Shown: positions 41,711-53,700 of the stretch, piece after piece
Layout of the letters: the number at the start of each line of letters is the position of its first letter
Numbering within the stretch: the first letter of the stretch is position 1
Source of the DNA: Achromobacter marplatensis
Lineage (GTDB): Bacteria; Pseudomonadota; Gammaproteobacteria; Burkholderiales; Burkholderiaceae_B
Direction of reading: 5' to 3'
Length of the DNA: 64,000 bases
Assembly: GCF_002209535.1 (NCBI RefSeq)
Contig: NZ_NJIG01000006.1
Location: 62,001 to 126,000 of the forward strand
Translations under genes and position numbers: made by a program
Notes under the pieces: model-generated
What the model saw: only the letters and a program-made list of their open reading frames with translations
Databases searched by the model: none
Told to the model about the DNA's origin: nothing

Positions 41711-44700
41711 ATGACATCGCGTCTCCGCAAACTCCCTATGACCCGCTCTGTTGCGGCCGGCTCGCGGACAGGCCGGCTCAAGCCGCTGCCGGCGGCGCTG
41801 GCGGTGTTGCTGGTGTCGGGGGGTGTCGCTGCGCCAGCGTCGGCCCAGCAGGCGTTTAGCGGCGGCTGGTTCGCGGCCAAGGGCGCGACGCAGGCCCAGG
41901 CCGCCGCCACGGGCCGGTTGCCCAATGGGGCGCCGGTGACCACGCTGACGGGCGCGCGGCAGTCGCAGGCGGCGCGCGAGCAGTTGCAGCGGTCGGTCGG
42001 CAATCTGGGCCGGACCGCGGCGGCGATCGCCGCGCAGCAGGCGGCGCAGCGCGCCGCGCGCGACGCAGCGTTGGCGTCAGGCGTGGCGGTGCCAGACGGT
42101 TTGGCTGAAGGTGGGCTGAAGGTGGACACCAATCCGCTGACGGCTGGCTGGCGCAATGCGAAGGCGCCCGTGCAGACCCTTCAGGACGGGCGCGCCAGGG
42201 TCGCCATCGAGCAGACGGGCGCGAAGGCCGTTCTGAACTGGGAGACCTTCAACGTGGGTTCGCGCACCACGGTGGAATTCCAGCAGGATTCGACCTGGGC
42301 GGTGCTTAACCGCGTCAACGACCCGCAAGCGCGGCCTTCGGTGATTCAAGGGCAGCTCAAGGCCGGCGGCACGGTCATGGTGGTCAACCGCAACGGCGTG
42401 ATCTTCGACGGCTCGTCTCAGGTGAACGCACGCAACCTGGTGGCGGCGGCCGCGCGCATCACGGACGCGCAGTTCGAGAACAACGGCCTGTATGGACCCG
42501 ACGACAAGACCCCGACTTTCACGGATGCGCTGGGCAAGGTGGAATTGCGGCCCGGCGCGGCTATCGAGACCAACCGTCCCGCGACCGTGACCCAGTCGGG
42601 CGGCTACGTGCTGTTGCTGGGCCGGGAAGTCGACAACGCGGGTTCCATCGTGACGGCCAAGGGGCAGGCGGCGCTGGCGGCAGGCGACAGCTTCGTGATC
42701 AAGCGCGGCCAGGGCACCGAGGGCAACGCCGCATCGACGACGCGCGGCAGCGAAATCGTGCCCACGGGCAGCGGCGTCGTGACCCATCGCGGCCTGATCC
42801 TGTCGCCGCAGGGCGACATCACCTTGGCGGCCCGGACGGTCGAGCAGGCCGGCGTGCTGGCGTCCACCACGTCGGTGGACTCGCGCGGCACGATCCATTT
42901 GAGCGGCGTGGGTGCCGATGCCGCCGTGACGCTGCGGCCGGGGGCCATCACCGCCATCCTGGTGGATGCGGACAACGCGACCGCGTTGGACGGCCAGCGC
43001 GACAACCTGATGCCGCCCAGCGTCAATTCGACCGCTACGCTGGCGCTTGCCGACCGCAATCGGCGCGACCTGTCGCTGGTGCAGGTCGACAGCGGCGGCA
43101 CGGTCGACTTCCAGGGCGATTCGCTGACGCTGGCGACGGGCGGCCAGGTCGCGGTCAAGGCGGGCGCGCGCACGCTTGTGCGCGATGGCGCGCAGATCGA
43201 CGTGGCCGGCGCGATCGGCGTGGCCGTGTCGATGGAATCGAACAACATCAAGATCAATCTGCAAGGCAACGAACAACGCGATTCGCCGCTGAACCGCGAC
43301 GACGCCCGGCTCAATAATTCCGACGTGTGGCTGGACCGGCGCACGCTGATCCAGGTGGCCAGCGGGGCAGGCGGCTACGAGGGCGACCGCTGGTACAGCG
43401 GCGGCGGCCTGCTGGAAGTGGGCGGCTACCTGGGAACGCTGGCGGTGCCGGCAAGCCATTGGCTGGCGCAGGGTGGCCTGGTCCGCTTCGAAGGCGCCGA
43501 GGTGGTGACGCAGGCCGGTTCGACCATCAACCTGTCGGGCGGCACGCTGGACGTGCAGTCCGGGACCTTGCAGCAGACCTGGCTGCGCGGCCAGGACGGG
43601 CGGCTCTACTCGGCTGACCGGGCGCCGGCCGATATGCTGTTCACCGGCATCTACCGGGGCTACGAGCAGCGCTCCGAGCGCTGGGGCGACAAGGCCACGC
43701 GCCGCTTCTACAACGCGCTGCTGGCGCCGCGCACGCGCGACGAGGATGGCTACACGGTGGGGCGCGATGCGGGGACGCTGGTCATTGCGACCCGCAGCGC
43801 CGTGCTGGAAGGGGACCTCGCCAGCGATACCTACCAGGGCGTGCGCCAGGACCTCGCGCCGCAGGCCGGGCTGGACGGCTACAGCCAGTCGCAGCGTGCG
43901 GTGGCGCGCCGCGGCGCGCTGGTGGTGGGCAACGACTTGCGCTATTACGACCCCGTCACCAAGCTTGTGCACTATCAGCTGGGCGCCACCGGTGATACGG
44001 TGGCCGACGTGACGCTGGGCACGGGCAGGGAACGCTTGGCCGACGGCCTGGATCTTGCAGCCGCCTTGCCGCAAGAGAACCAGGGCAAGCTGTTCCTGGA
44101 CGTAGACCGGCTCAATGGCTTTGCGCTGGGCCGGGTGCGCATCGCCGCCGGGCGGTCCATCACCGTCGACTCGGCCCTGCGTAGCGCCGATGGCGGCGAG
44201 ATCACGCTCTATGCGCCCGAGGTGGATATCAAGGCCAACCTGGTCAGTCGCGGCGGCCTGATCCAGGCGGGCAACGTGTTGCTGCAACCCAGCTTCCTGG
44301 CCCCGCGGATCGAGGATGCGGCGCTGGCGCCCCAGCCCCAGCAGCTTGCGCGGCTGCACGTCGCCGCCGGGGTGGTGCTGGATGCGCGTGGCGTTTGGGC
44401 CAACTTGCTGCGCGACGCCGAGGGCCTGGCGGGACTGCCGGTGCGCGACGGCGGCCGCGTAGCGCTGCGCGGTACGGGCGACGTGGTCGTGGACGCGGGC
44501 AGCGTGCTGGATGTGTCGGCTGGCGCATCGGTGCTGGCGGACGGCAAACTGCGGGGCGGCAAGGGGGGCAGCGTGACGCTGGCCGCCCATGTTCAGAGCA
44601 GCGTTCAGTCCAGCGGCGGCCTGCTGTCGTTTGGCGCAGAGGTGCGCGGCTACGGCGTGACGGGCGGCGGGACGTTGTCCGTCTCCAGCGGCGGGCGCAT

Positions 44701-47700
44701 CGTGCTGGGCGGTCCGTCGGACCCGTTGGAGGCGGAGGCGTTGCGGCTGGATCCCTCCTTGTTCCGCTCCGGTTTCGGCAAGTACGAGATCAATGGCTAC
44801 CAGGGGCTGGCCGTGGCAGATGGCGCGCAAATCGACGTCGCCATGCCGGTGCTGCGGTTCGAGGGCGGCACCGCGCAGGCGCCCGGTTCCAGCGCCCAAC
44901 CCGGTGACGTCCTGTCGCTGTGGACGCCGCCGCTGTACACGGAAGACCCGTTGCGCGCCCGGTTGACGCAACGCGTCGGCGCCGACCTGGCGCTGTATTC
45001 GGACCGGGCCGCGCAAGGCGGGCCGATCGTCGTGGGCGAAGGCGCGCGGGTCAGTGTCGACCCTGGCCGCTCCATTCAGATCAAGGGCGCCGACCAGATC
45101 ACCGTGCTGGGCCGGCTGGACGCCTGGGGCGGGCGCATTTCGATTCAGGAACCGCGCATCGGCGAGCAGCCCTACGTGCCCAAGGCCAATCCTCGGTCGG
45201 TCTGGATCGGTGAACAGGCCGTGCTGGACGTGGCCGGACGCAGCCATGTCGCGGTGGATGCCAAGGGCCTGCGCTACGGGCTGGTGCATGCTGGAGGCAC
45301 GATCGAGATCGGCGGCAAGCTCGACTGGGAGGCCGATGTCGACACCACCAGCCGTCCTATCGACCGGCACCTCATCCTGCGGCCGGGTTCGCTGCTGGAC
45401 GCGTCCGGCACGCAGGCCGTTCTGGATCTGTCGGGCCGCGGCGCTACGGTCGTGGGTTCCGACGGCGGCACCATCGTGTTGTCTTCGGCCAATAGCCTGC
45501 ACGTGGACGGCACGATGCGCGCGGCGGCGGGATCCGATCGCGCGGCCGGCGGCACCCTGGGCATTTCGTTCGGCGGCGCGTTCTATCAGCGCAATCTTTC
45601 GCCAGAAGCGGCGGTGCAAAAGGAGCGGCAACTGGTGCTGGCGCAGCACCAGGGCGACAGCATGCTGGCCGCGGACCTGCGTCCGGGTGAATCCACGCCG
45701 GCGCTGGCCTACGGCTATGGACGCCTGGGCGTGGACCGCATCGAGGCCGGGGGCTTTGACAACCTGGCGGTGAATGCCGACGTGCGCGCTGATGGCAGCG
45801 TCGCGCTGTCCATGCGGCAGAGCCTGCGGCTGTCTGGGGCGCTGTCGCTGGTCGATGCCGCGGCTGCCGCCAGCGAGGTGAGCCTGGCCGCGCCCTACGT
45901 CTTGCTCAACCAGGCGCGTTACAAGCCGCTGGACGGCGCCGACTTCTTCCTGCAGCTGGTTTCCGCGCCGTTGAAGTATTTCAACGTCGGTCACCGGCTG
46001 GACGTGTCGGCCGGCCTGCTGGATGTGCGGGGCAGCCGGAACCTGATCAGTTTCGACGATGTGCAGTTGGACGTGCGGGGTGACGTGCGCCTGGGCGCCG
46101 CGGGGTTCGGTGACCGCGGCTTGAACAACAAACTGGCCGCACCCAATCGGCTGACGCTGACCGCCGCGCAGATCTACCCGGTCACTCGGTCGGGTGGCAT
46201 TATCTCCATGGGCGAATACACGGTGCAGGGGCCGCAGGGAGAAATCGCCAAATACAACCCCGATGCCGTCCTGACGCTTCGGCGCGCCGCGGGCGACACA
46301 CCGGCCACGCCCTATTCCGCGTTCGGGGCCATCACGTTGGCTGCGCCGCTGATCGAGCAGGGTGGTGTGCTGCGCGCGCCGCTGGGCGCCATTACGTTCG
46401 AAAGCAAGAATGAAACCCCGAGCACCGTCCGGTTCCTGCCGGGCAGCCTGACCTCCATCAGCGGCGCCGGGCTGGTCATGCCCTACGGCGGCACGGTGGA
46501 TGGCGTGAAATACCTGTATGCCGGCAAGGAGGTGGAGCTGGATGCGACCCGCTCCGACGGTCTCCTGGGCCGCAAGATCAACATCCAGGGCAAGGTCATC
46601 GAGGTGGCCGAAGGCGCTGTGCTGGACCTGTCCGGCGGCGGCGAATTGACGGGCGGCGCCTTCGTGCGCGGACGCGGCGGTTCGGTCGACGTGCTGCGCT
46701 ATGCCATGGCCGATGCCAATCCGGGATTCGGCTTCAGCCGCTCGGGCAATGCGGTCTATGCCATCGTGCCCGGCTTCGGCGGCAGCCAGGCGCCGGTGGC
46801 TCCTGACACGGGCGCCGGCAGTCCCGCCGTGGGGCGGCAGGTGACGATCGAGGCCGGGGTGCCCGGCTTGCCGGCCGGCACCTATACGTTGCTGCCATCG
46901 ACCTACGCGCTGCTGCCTGGCGCATTCCGCGTCGAACTGGGCGCGCAGGGCGTAAACGATGCATCCGCGGCGGCGCGCACGCGCGGCGGCTCGTGGGTGG
47001 GCAGCGGGAGGTTGGGCACGGCCCGGACCGACCAACTCGCGGCGCTGCCCACTCGCCTCTTGATCACGCCGGCCGACGTGGTGCGGCGTCATGCGCAATA
47101 CAACGAGACGACCTACAACGCCTTCGTGCTTGCCGACGCGGCGCGCAAAGGCACCCAGCGAGGGATGCTGACCACGGATGCCCGCACGTTGCACCTGAGC
47201 CTGGCGCAAGGCGCCGGCATGGCGGATAGTCCGGCGCTGTCGTTCAAGGGGACGGCGCGTTTCGACGTTCCCCAAGGCAGCGGCGCCTATGCGGGCCGTC
47301 TGGCGGTGACGGGACCGACCAGCGGGATTGAGATCCTGGCCCCGGGACAGGCGCCCATCCTGCCCCCGACAGCTGCGGCCCTTTACGCCACGGATCTGAA
47401 CGCGCTGTCCCCGGGGGCGATGTTCATCGGCGGCGTGGCGGGCGTGGCGGGAACCTATGAAACTGGCGCACGCAACGTGGGCGGCGATGCCCAGCAGGTG
47501 GTGGTGCGCAGCGGCGCGGTGCTGCGGGCGCCAGAAATCTTCCTGTATGCGGTCGATGGCGGGCGCGGCATCGTGGTCGAGCAAGGCGCGACGCTGTCCA
47601 CGCTTGGCCGTGGCGACGTGGCACAGGATGCGCGCACCGGGCTCTATTTCCAGTCGATCTCCGGTGCCACGCTGGCCGTATCGAACGGCCTGGTAAACCT

Positions 47701-50700
47701 GTTGCCGCCGTCGAACGGCGCCGGCACGGCCGTGGACGTGGGGGGCTGCATCGCGGACTGCGCGGGCATGGCCCGCTTGTTGTCGGAAGGTTCCATCGGC
47801 GCGTCCACCAACGGCGCGTTCACCTGGCGCGACACGGTGCAATACGGCACACGCAACCTGGCGCTGAGCGTCTCGGCCGTCAACATGGGCAGCGCCGAGG
47901 CGCTGGCCCAGGCCGGCGCGGCGGGCCGCCTGCCGCCGGGCATGGTGCTGAATCAGGACGTGCTGGGCAATTTGCTGCGCGGGAACACGGCGCTGGAAGC
48001 CCCGGCGCTTGAGAGCCTGATCCTGAACGCTGGCGAATCCGTCAATGTGTATGGCTCGGTATCGCTGGACGCGCGCGGCGCCGGCGGCCGGTCGCTGCAG
48101 CGCCTGGTGCTGGGCGCGCCGGCCATCTACGGTTACGGCGCGGCAGGCGACACCGCCACCATCGCCGCCGCCGAATTCGTCTGGGCGGGTTCGGTTGCCG
48201 CCGACCGCAGCGGCGCGAGCGGAGCCGGCTCCAGCAAACCCCAGGCGCCTGGGGGCGCGATGCTGGACAGCCTGGGGAACGGCGGCCTGAACATCGTGGC
48301 CGACGTGATACGGCTGGAGTCCTCGCCCTTCCAGTTGCCGAACGTGCTGGTGCCCGCTGAACGCCTGATCCTGGGCTTTGCGTCCGTGTCGCTGGATGCT
48401 GCGCAGATGATCTCGGGCCGCGCCCGTGGCGGCCTGTCCGTCTATCAGGGGCAGGACGGCTACTCCGCCGAAGCGGGCTGGCGCTATCGCGGCGGCGACC
48501 TGCTGATCCGCACGCCGCTCCTGACCGGCGAGGCCGGTTCGGCGATGGCGATCACGGCTGGCGGCGTGTTGACGCTCTCCGGCACAGGCGCGGCTCCCGC
48601 CGTGCGTGATGCGCTGGGCGCCACCTTGAGCCTGGCGGGCCGCAGCGTCGTCCTGGATACGACGGTCGCGCTGCCGTCGGGCAAGCTCTCGATCAAGGCC
48701 GAGGGCGACATCGTGCTGGGCGCAGATTCGCGGATTGATGTGTCGGGCCGCGAGGTGCGCTTGCTGGACGCGCCGCGCTACAGCTGGGGCGGCGATGTGG
48801 AACTGCAAAGCATGGCAGGCGACATCACGCAGGCGCGGGGAGGGCTTATCGACGTGTCGGCGCAGAACAACCGCGCCGGCCGCATTCAGGCCATCGCGCT
48901 GGGCGCGGACGCTGGCCGGGTGGACCTGCGCGGCGCGTTCCGCGGCACGGCCTCCGGCCTGTACGACGCGGGCGGCACGCGGGTGGCGTACGAAAGCGCC
49001 GAAGCCGTGCTGCGGGCGCAGACTCTGGCCGACTTTGCCGACTTGAATGCGCGCCTGACCGAAGGGGGTGTCTTCGGCGCTCGGCGTTTCCAGATCAAGC
49101 GTGGCGACGTGGTGGTCGGCGATGAGCTGCGGGCCAGGCACGTCGAACTGGTGGTGGACGACGGCAGCCTGACCGTCAATGGCCGCATCGATGCCAGCGG
49201 CACGCAGGTGGGCAGCATCCGTCTTGCGGCCATGCGCGACCTGGTCATCAACGGCATGCTGGATGCCCATGGCGCCGGCCTGCGCGTGGACAGCTACGGC
49301 AAGATCATCGACAGCGCCAACCGCGCCATCGTCGACCTGACGTCCCGCGAAGGCACGCTGACCCTGGGGGCAGGCGCAAGCGTGGACCTGCGCGCCGGCA
49401 CCGGGGCGCAGAACCACGACGGCGTCGCCCGGGGCACGCTGGACCTGAACGCGCGCCGCCTGGGCGGCGGCGCGGAGCAGGGCGCCATTGCCGGGTCGGG
49501 CGACGGCGCCCGCGACGTGGCCGTGGTGGTGGCGGGCAGTCCCGCCATCCTGGGCGCGAAGACGATCGCCGTGAACGCCTTCCGCCGTTACAACGACGCG
49601 CCGCTGTCCGACGCGCCCGACGTCACCGGTAAGCGTCCCCAGCAGATTACGCAGGGCTATCTGGACGGCATCGATCTGCAGAGCCAGTCCTTCATGACCG
49701 CGGCGCTGGGCAATCCCGCGCTGGCGGGCCGCCTGTCCGGCCTCGGCAATTACCATTTGCGTCCCGGCGTGGAGGTAGTCAGCGCCACGTCGGACGGAGA
49801 CCTGAGCGTGGTCGGCGATATCGATCTGTCCAATTACCGCTATGGGCCGGGCGCAGACCGCATGACGCCCGCGCGGCGCGGCTTTGGCGAGCCGGGCGTG
49901 CTGGTGCTGCGCGCCGGCGGCAACCTCAACGTCTACGGCAGCATCAACGACGGCTTCGCGCCGCCGCCGGATTCGCCTGACGATGCGTCGGGCTGGCAGT
50001 TGGTGGAGGGGCGCTACGGCTTGCAGGCCGTGACACCTTACGGCGGCGACCTGGTGGTGCCCATCGACGGCGTCAAGCTGGAAGCGGGTTCCTCGTTCCC
50101 GGCCGGCCGCGCGCTGAACTACGACTTGCCCGCCAGCCCCGCGACGCTGCCCGTGGGCACGGTGCTGCCGGTGGCCATGACGCTGAACGCGCCCCTGTCG
50201 CTGCCGGGCGGCCTGGTGCTGACCGGCGATGTGACGACGGCCGGCGGCACCGTGCTGCGTGCCGGCACGGTATTGCCCGGCGAAGTCAGACTCGATCCCG
50301 GCGCGCAGTTGGGCGCGGGTTTTGTCCTGCGCAGCAGCGCTTCCATGCGCGCATTCACGTGGCCCAAGGGCGTGGCGCTACCGACCGAGCTGGTCGCCAG
50401 CAGGCAGATCGTGCTGGCGCAGGGCTCGCTGATTCCGTCCCAGACCAAAGTGGTGCTGCAAGACGGCAAGCCGGTGGACCTGCGGCCCAAGGGGCCGGAC
50501 GGCAAGCAGGGCCGCAACTGGGCGCTGGCGCCCATGCTGGGCCCGGGCGCCAGCGCCTGGAGCCTGACTGCGGTGGCCGGCGCCGACCTGGATTCGGCCG
50601 ACGTGCTCGCCCGCAACGTGCTCAGCAAGGGCGACCTGGTGCTGGCCGATACCCACTACGGCGTCTCGGGACGAGCGACCGAAACCACCAAGACGATTTT

Positions 50701-53700
50701 CGTTGGTGTGATGGTCTTGACGCAGTCGGGGGCCGATGATCTGTTCGGGGACTCCACGCTGGTCGGCAAGCCCATCAAGGAACTGGCCGAGGCATGGGGC
50801 TTCGATTGGGAGGAGATGTGCGGCTGGGGCGCCTATTGCGCGCCTGCGCCGCGCACGGTGTCCGAATCGGGGTCGCTGAACTGGTGGGGCGATTTAAGCT
50901 GGGTAGGCAAACCGGTGGAGCTGCTCATCGCCGAGCTAGGCGTGACGCTGGAGGAATTCTGCGCCGATGCCAGCAATTGTGTCGGCGGCGGAAAGTCGGA
51001 AACCATCGTCACCCGCGAGTACAAGTATGGCTTTGGCTCGCCCGCGTTCAGCGTGTTGCGCACCGGCGCCGGCGACCTCTCGCTGCTGGCCGGGCGCGAC
51101 GTGGGCATGGCCTCGCTGTACGGCGTCTACACCGCGGGGACGCCATCGTCACTGGGCGCGGCCGACGCGCGCTTCAACCTGCCGCGTGGTTACGACATCA
51201 ATACCGGCCCGCTGGGATTGATCCAGATGGACGGCAAGTACGACGCCGCCCTGGCGGCCTACCAGGCGTGGTACCCCGACCATGGCGGCAACCTGGTCGT
51301 GCAGGCCGGGCGCGACATCTATGGCGATGCGCTAGGTTCGGGCGCCGACAACGGCGTGGTGGTCGACTATTCGTCCGCCCGCGCGCGTTATGCCAGCACG
51401 ATGACCGGCACCTGGCTCTGGCGCCAGGGCAGCCTCGGCACACCGGGCGTGGCCGACATCGCGCCCAGTTGGTGGATCAACTTCGGCACCTATGCGGTCG
51501 AGGGCGCCATCGGCGGCAACAACCCGGAACCCAGGCTGGTCGGCTTTACCGGGTTCGGCACGCTGGGCGGCGGCAACCTCAGCATCGCTGCGGGGCGCGA
51601 CGCCGGCATTCGCGACGCGCGCGGCGACGCGGCCCGGTACGTCAACGGCGTGGAACCGCGCTCGCAAGGCTTGACTGCCGCGGTCGGCAGCACCGGCCGG
51701 GTGGTCGATGGCAATGTCGTGCTGACGGGCGGTGGCGACCTCGATCTGCGCATCGGCGGCAGCCTCAATCCGGCATTGAACGCCACCCAACTGGACGCGA
51801 TGGGACCGTATACCGGCGGTACCGATCATCTGGACTTGAACGGTGTGCTGGTCAACTTGCGTGGCCGTCTGGCCGTGTCCGCGGGCCAGTTGGGCGGCAT
51901 GGAATTGCGTTACGGTGACGGCGCGGGCCTGCGCGCCAAGGATCCCTTTGCCGTGGCGTCAGCCCGGCCCATGGGCGGCCCGAGGCTGGTGCTGGGCGAC
52001 GCGGTGGCGTGGATCGATACGCGCTCGGACCTGGTGCTGGGTGGCGTCAGCGATCCGGGGCGTGTCACGCAGGTCAACTCCAGCCCGTACCAGCGCAGTG
52101 GCGATCCGCAGCCGGCGACCGGCGGCGGCAATGGCTGGTTCACGTTGTGGACTCCGAACACGGCCATCAATCTGTTTTCGGCGGGCGGCAACCTGACGCC
52201 GATGACCGTCAGCAACAGCCGGTTTTCGGGCGACGAACTGAACCCGGAATATACGCATATCGGCGCGACGGGACGCAGCTACTACGTCTATCCGTCGATC
52301 CTGCGCGCCGTGGCGGCCAACGGCAGCATCATGCTCGCCGACAATGCCGCGAACCAGGCCAACCCCGTGCTGCTGCTGGCGCCGTCGGCGAGCGGCCAGC
52401 TGGAAATGCTGGCGGGCCGCTCCATCCTGGCGCAGAACGCATACACCGTGTCGATATCGTCGGCCGACGCGCCATTGCCCACGCCCTTGCGTCCGGCTTT
52501 CAGCGCGTTCACCACCGATATCCACGGCAATCCCATCCTTACCAACACCAGCAGGGAAGGGGTGATGCAAGGGGCGGCCGCGTACGCGAAGCCGCTGTTC
52601 ACGTTCGGACCCGGCACGCCGCTGGGCCGCGCATTGCATGCAGGGGATGACGCCGTCGCCCGCTTTTATGCGGCCACCGGCGATGTGGTGGGTCTGAAAA
52701 GCGGTTCGGTCGTCGACATGACGGGGTCGGTCGTTCGCAGCATAGACACCTGGTATGAAGCCGCTGTGCCGGTATCGGTTCGGGCCGGCCGCGACATCCT
52801 GGGTCTGGACATCACCGCCGTGCACAACAACGCGCGCGACCTGTCGTTGATCGAAGCCGGCCGCGATATCGTTTACGCCAATGCGCGGGTCGCTGGCCCG
52901 GGCACGTTGCTGATGCAGGCGGCGCGACAGCTGCGTCAGGACGATGTGGCCAGCGTGCGCAGCCTGGGCGCTATCGTGCGCGGCGACACCCGGCCCGGCG
53001 CAGACCTGGCCGTGCTGGCCGGCGTCGGCACGGCGGGCCCGGATTATGCGCGCTTCCTGGCGCGGTATCTCGATGGTGCGCGTGGGCTGCGGGCGGGCGA
53101 GGCGTTGGGCGCGAACCCGGACAAGGTCGTGCTGGCCTATGGCGGCGAACAGACGTTACGCGGATGGCTTGCCGCCGAATTCGGCTACACGGGCGATGAC
53201 GTCGGGGCGCCGGCCGAACTGGCGCGCCAGCAGGCGCTGCGCGATGCGGATGCCGGCCAGGCCCGGCGGAATCTGGCAGCCGACTTCGAGCAGGATAGCG
53301 GCGCCTATCTGGTCAACTGGCTGCGCAAGCATCACGGCTACGCAGGCGGCGAGGAAGGCGCGGGCGCCGCGTTGGCGGCGCTGGCGCCAGCCGAGCACGG
53401 CATCTACGCGCGCGAGTTGTTCTTCGCCGAACTGAAGGCGGGCGGGCGCGAGTACAACGACGTTGGCGGCCCGCGTTTCGGCAGCTACCTGCGCGGGCGC
53501 CGCGCCATCGCGGCCCTGTTCCCCGATGCGGACTCCGCAGGCACACCCTTGCGTTATGAGGGCAGCTTCACGATGTATGGCGGCGCGGGCGTGCGCAGCA
53601 ATTTTGGCGGCAACATCCAGCTGCTGACGCCGGGCGGCCAGCAGGTGCTGGGCGTTGAAGGCGTGGCGCCGCCGGCCAGCGCAGGCGTGGTGACGCAAGG

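Noticed and set aside
42077-49756. A 2559-codon open frame antisense to the giant exoprotein gene
   Set aside because: The plus-strand frame has a signal peptide, TPS domain and family motifs. The antisense translation is Arg/His/Gln/Ala-rich with no domain, as expected opposite a GC-biased coding strand.
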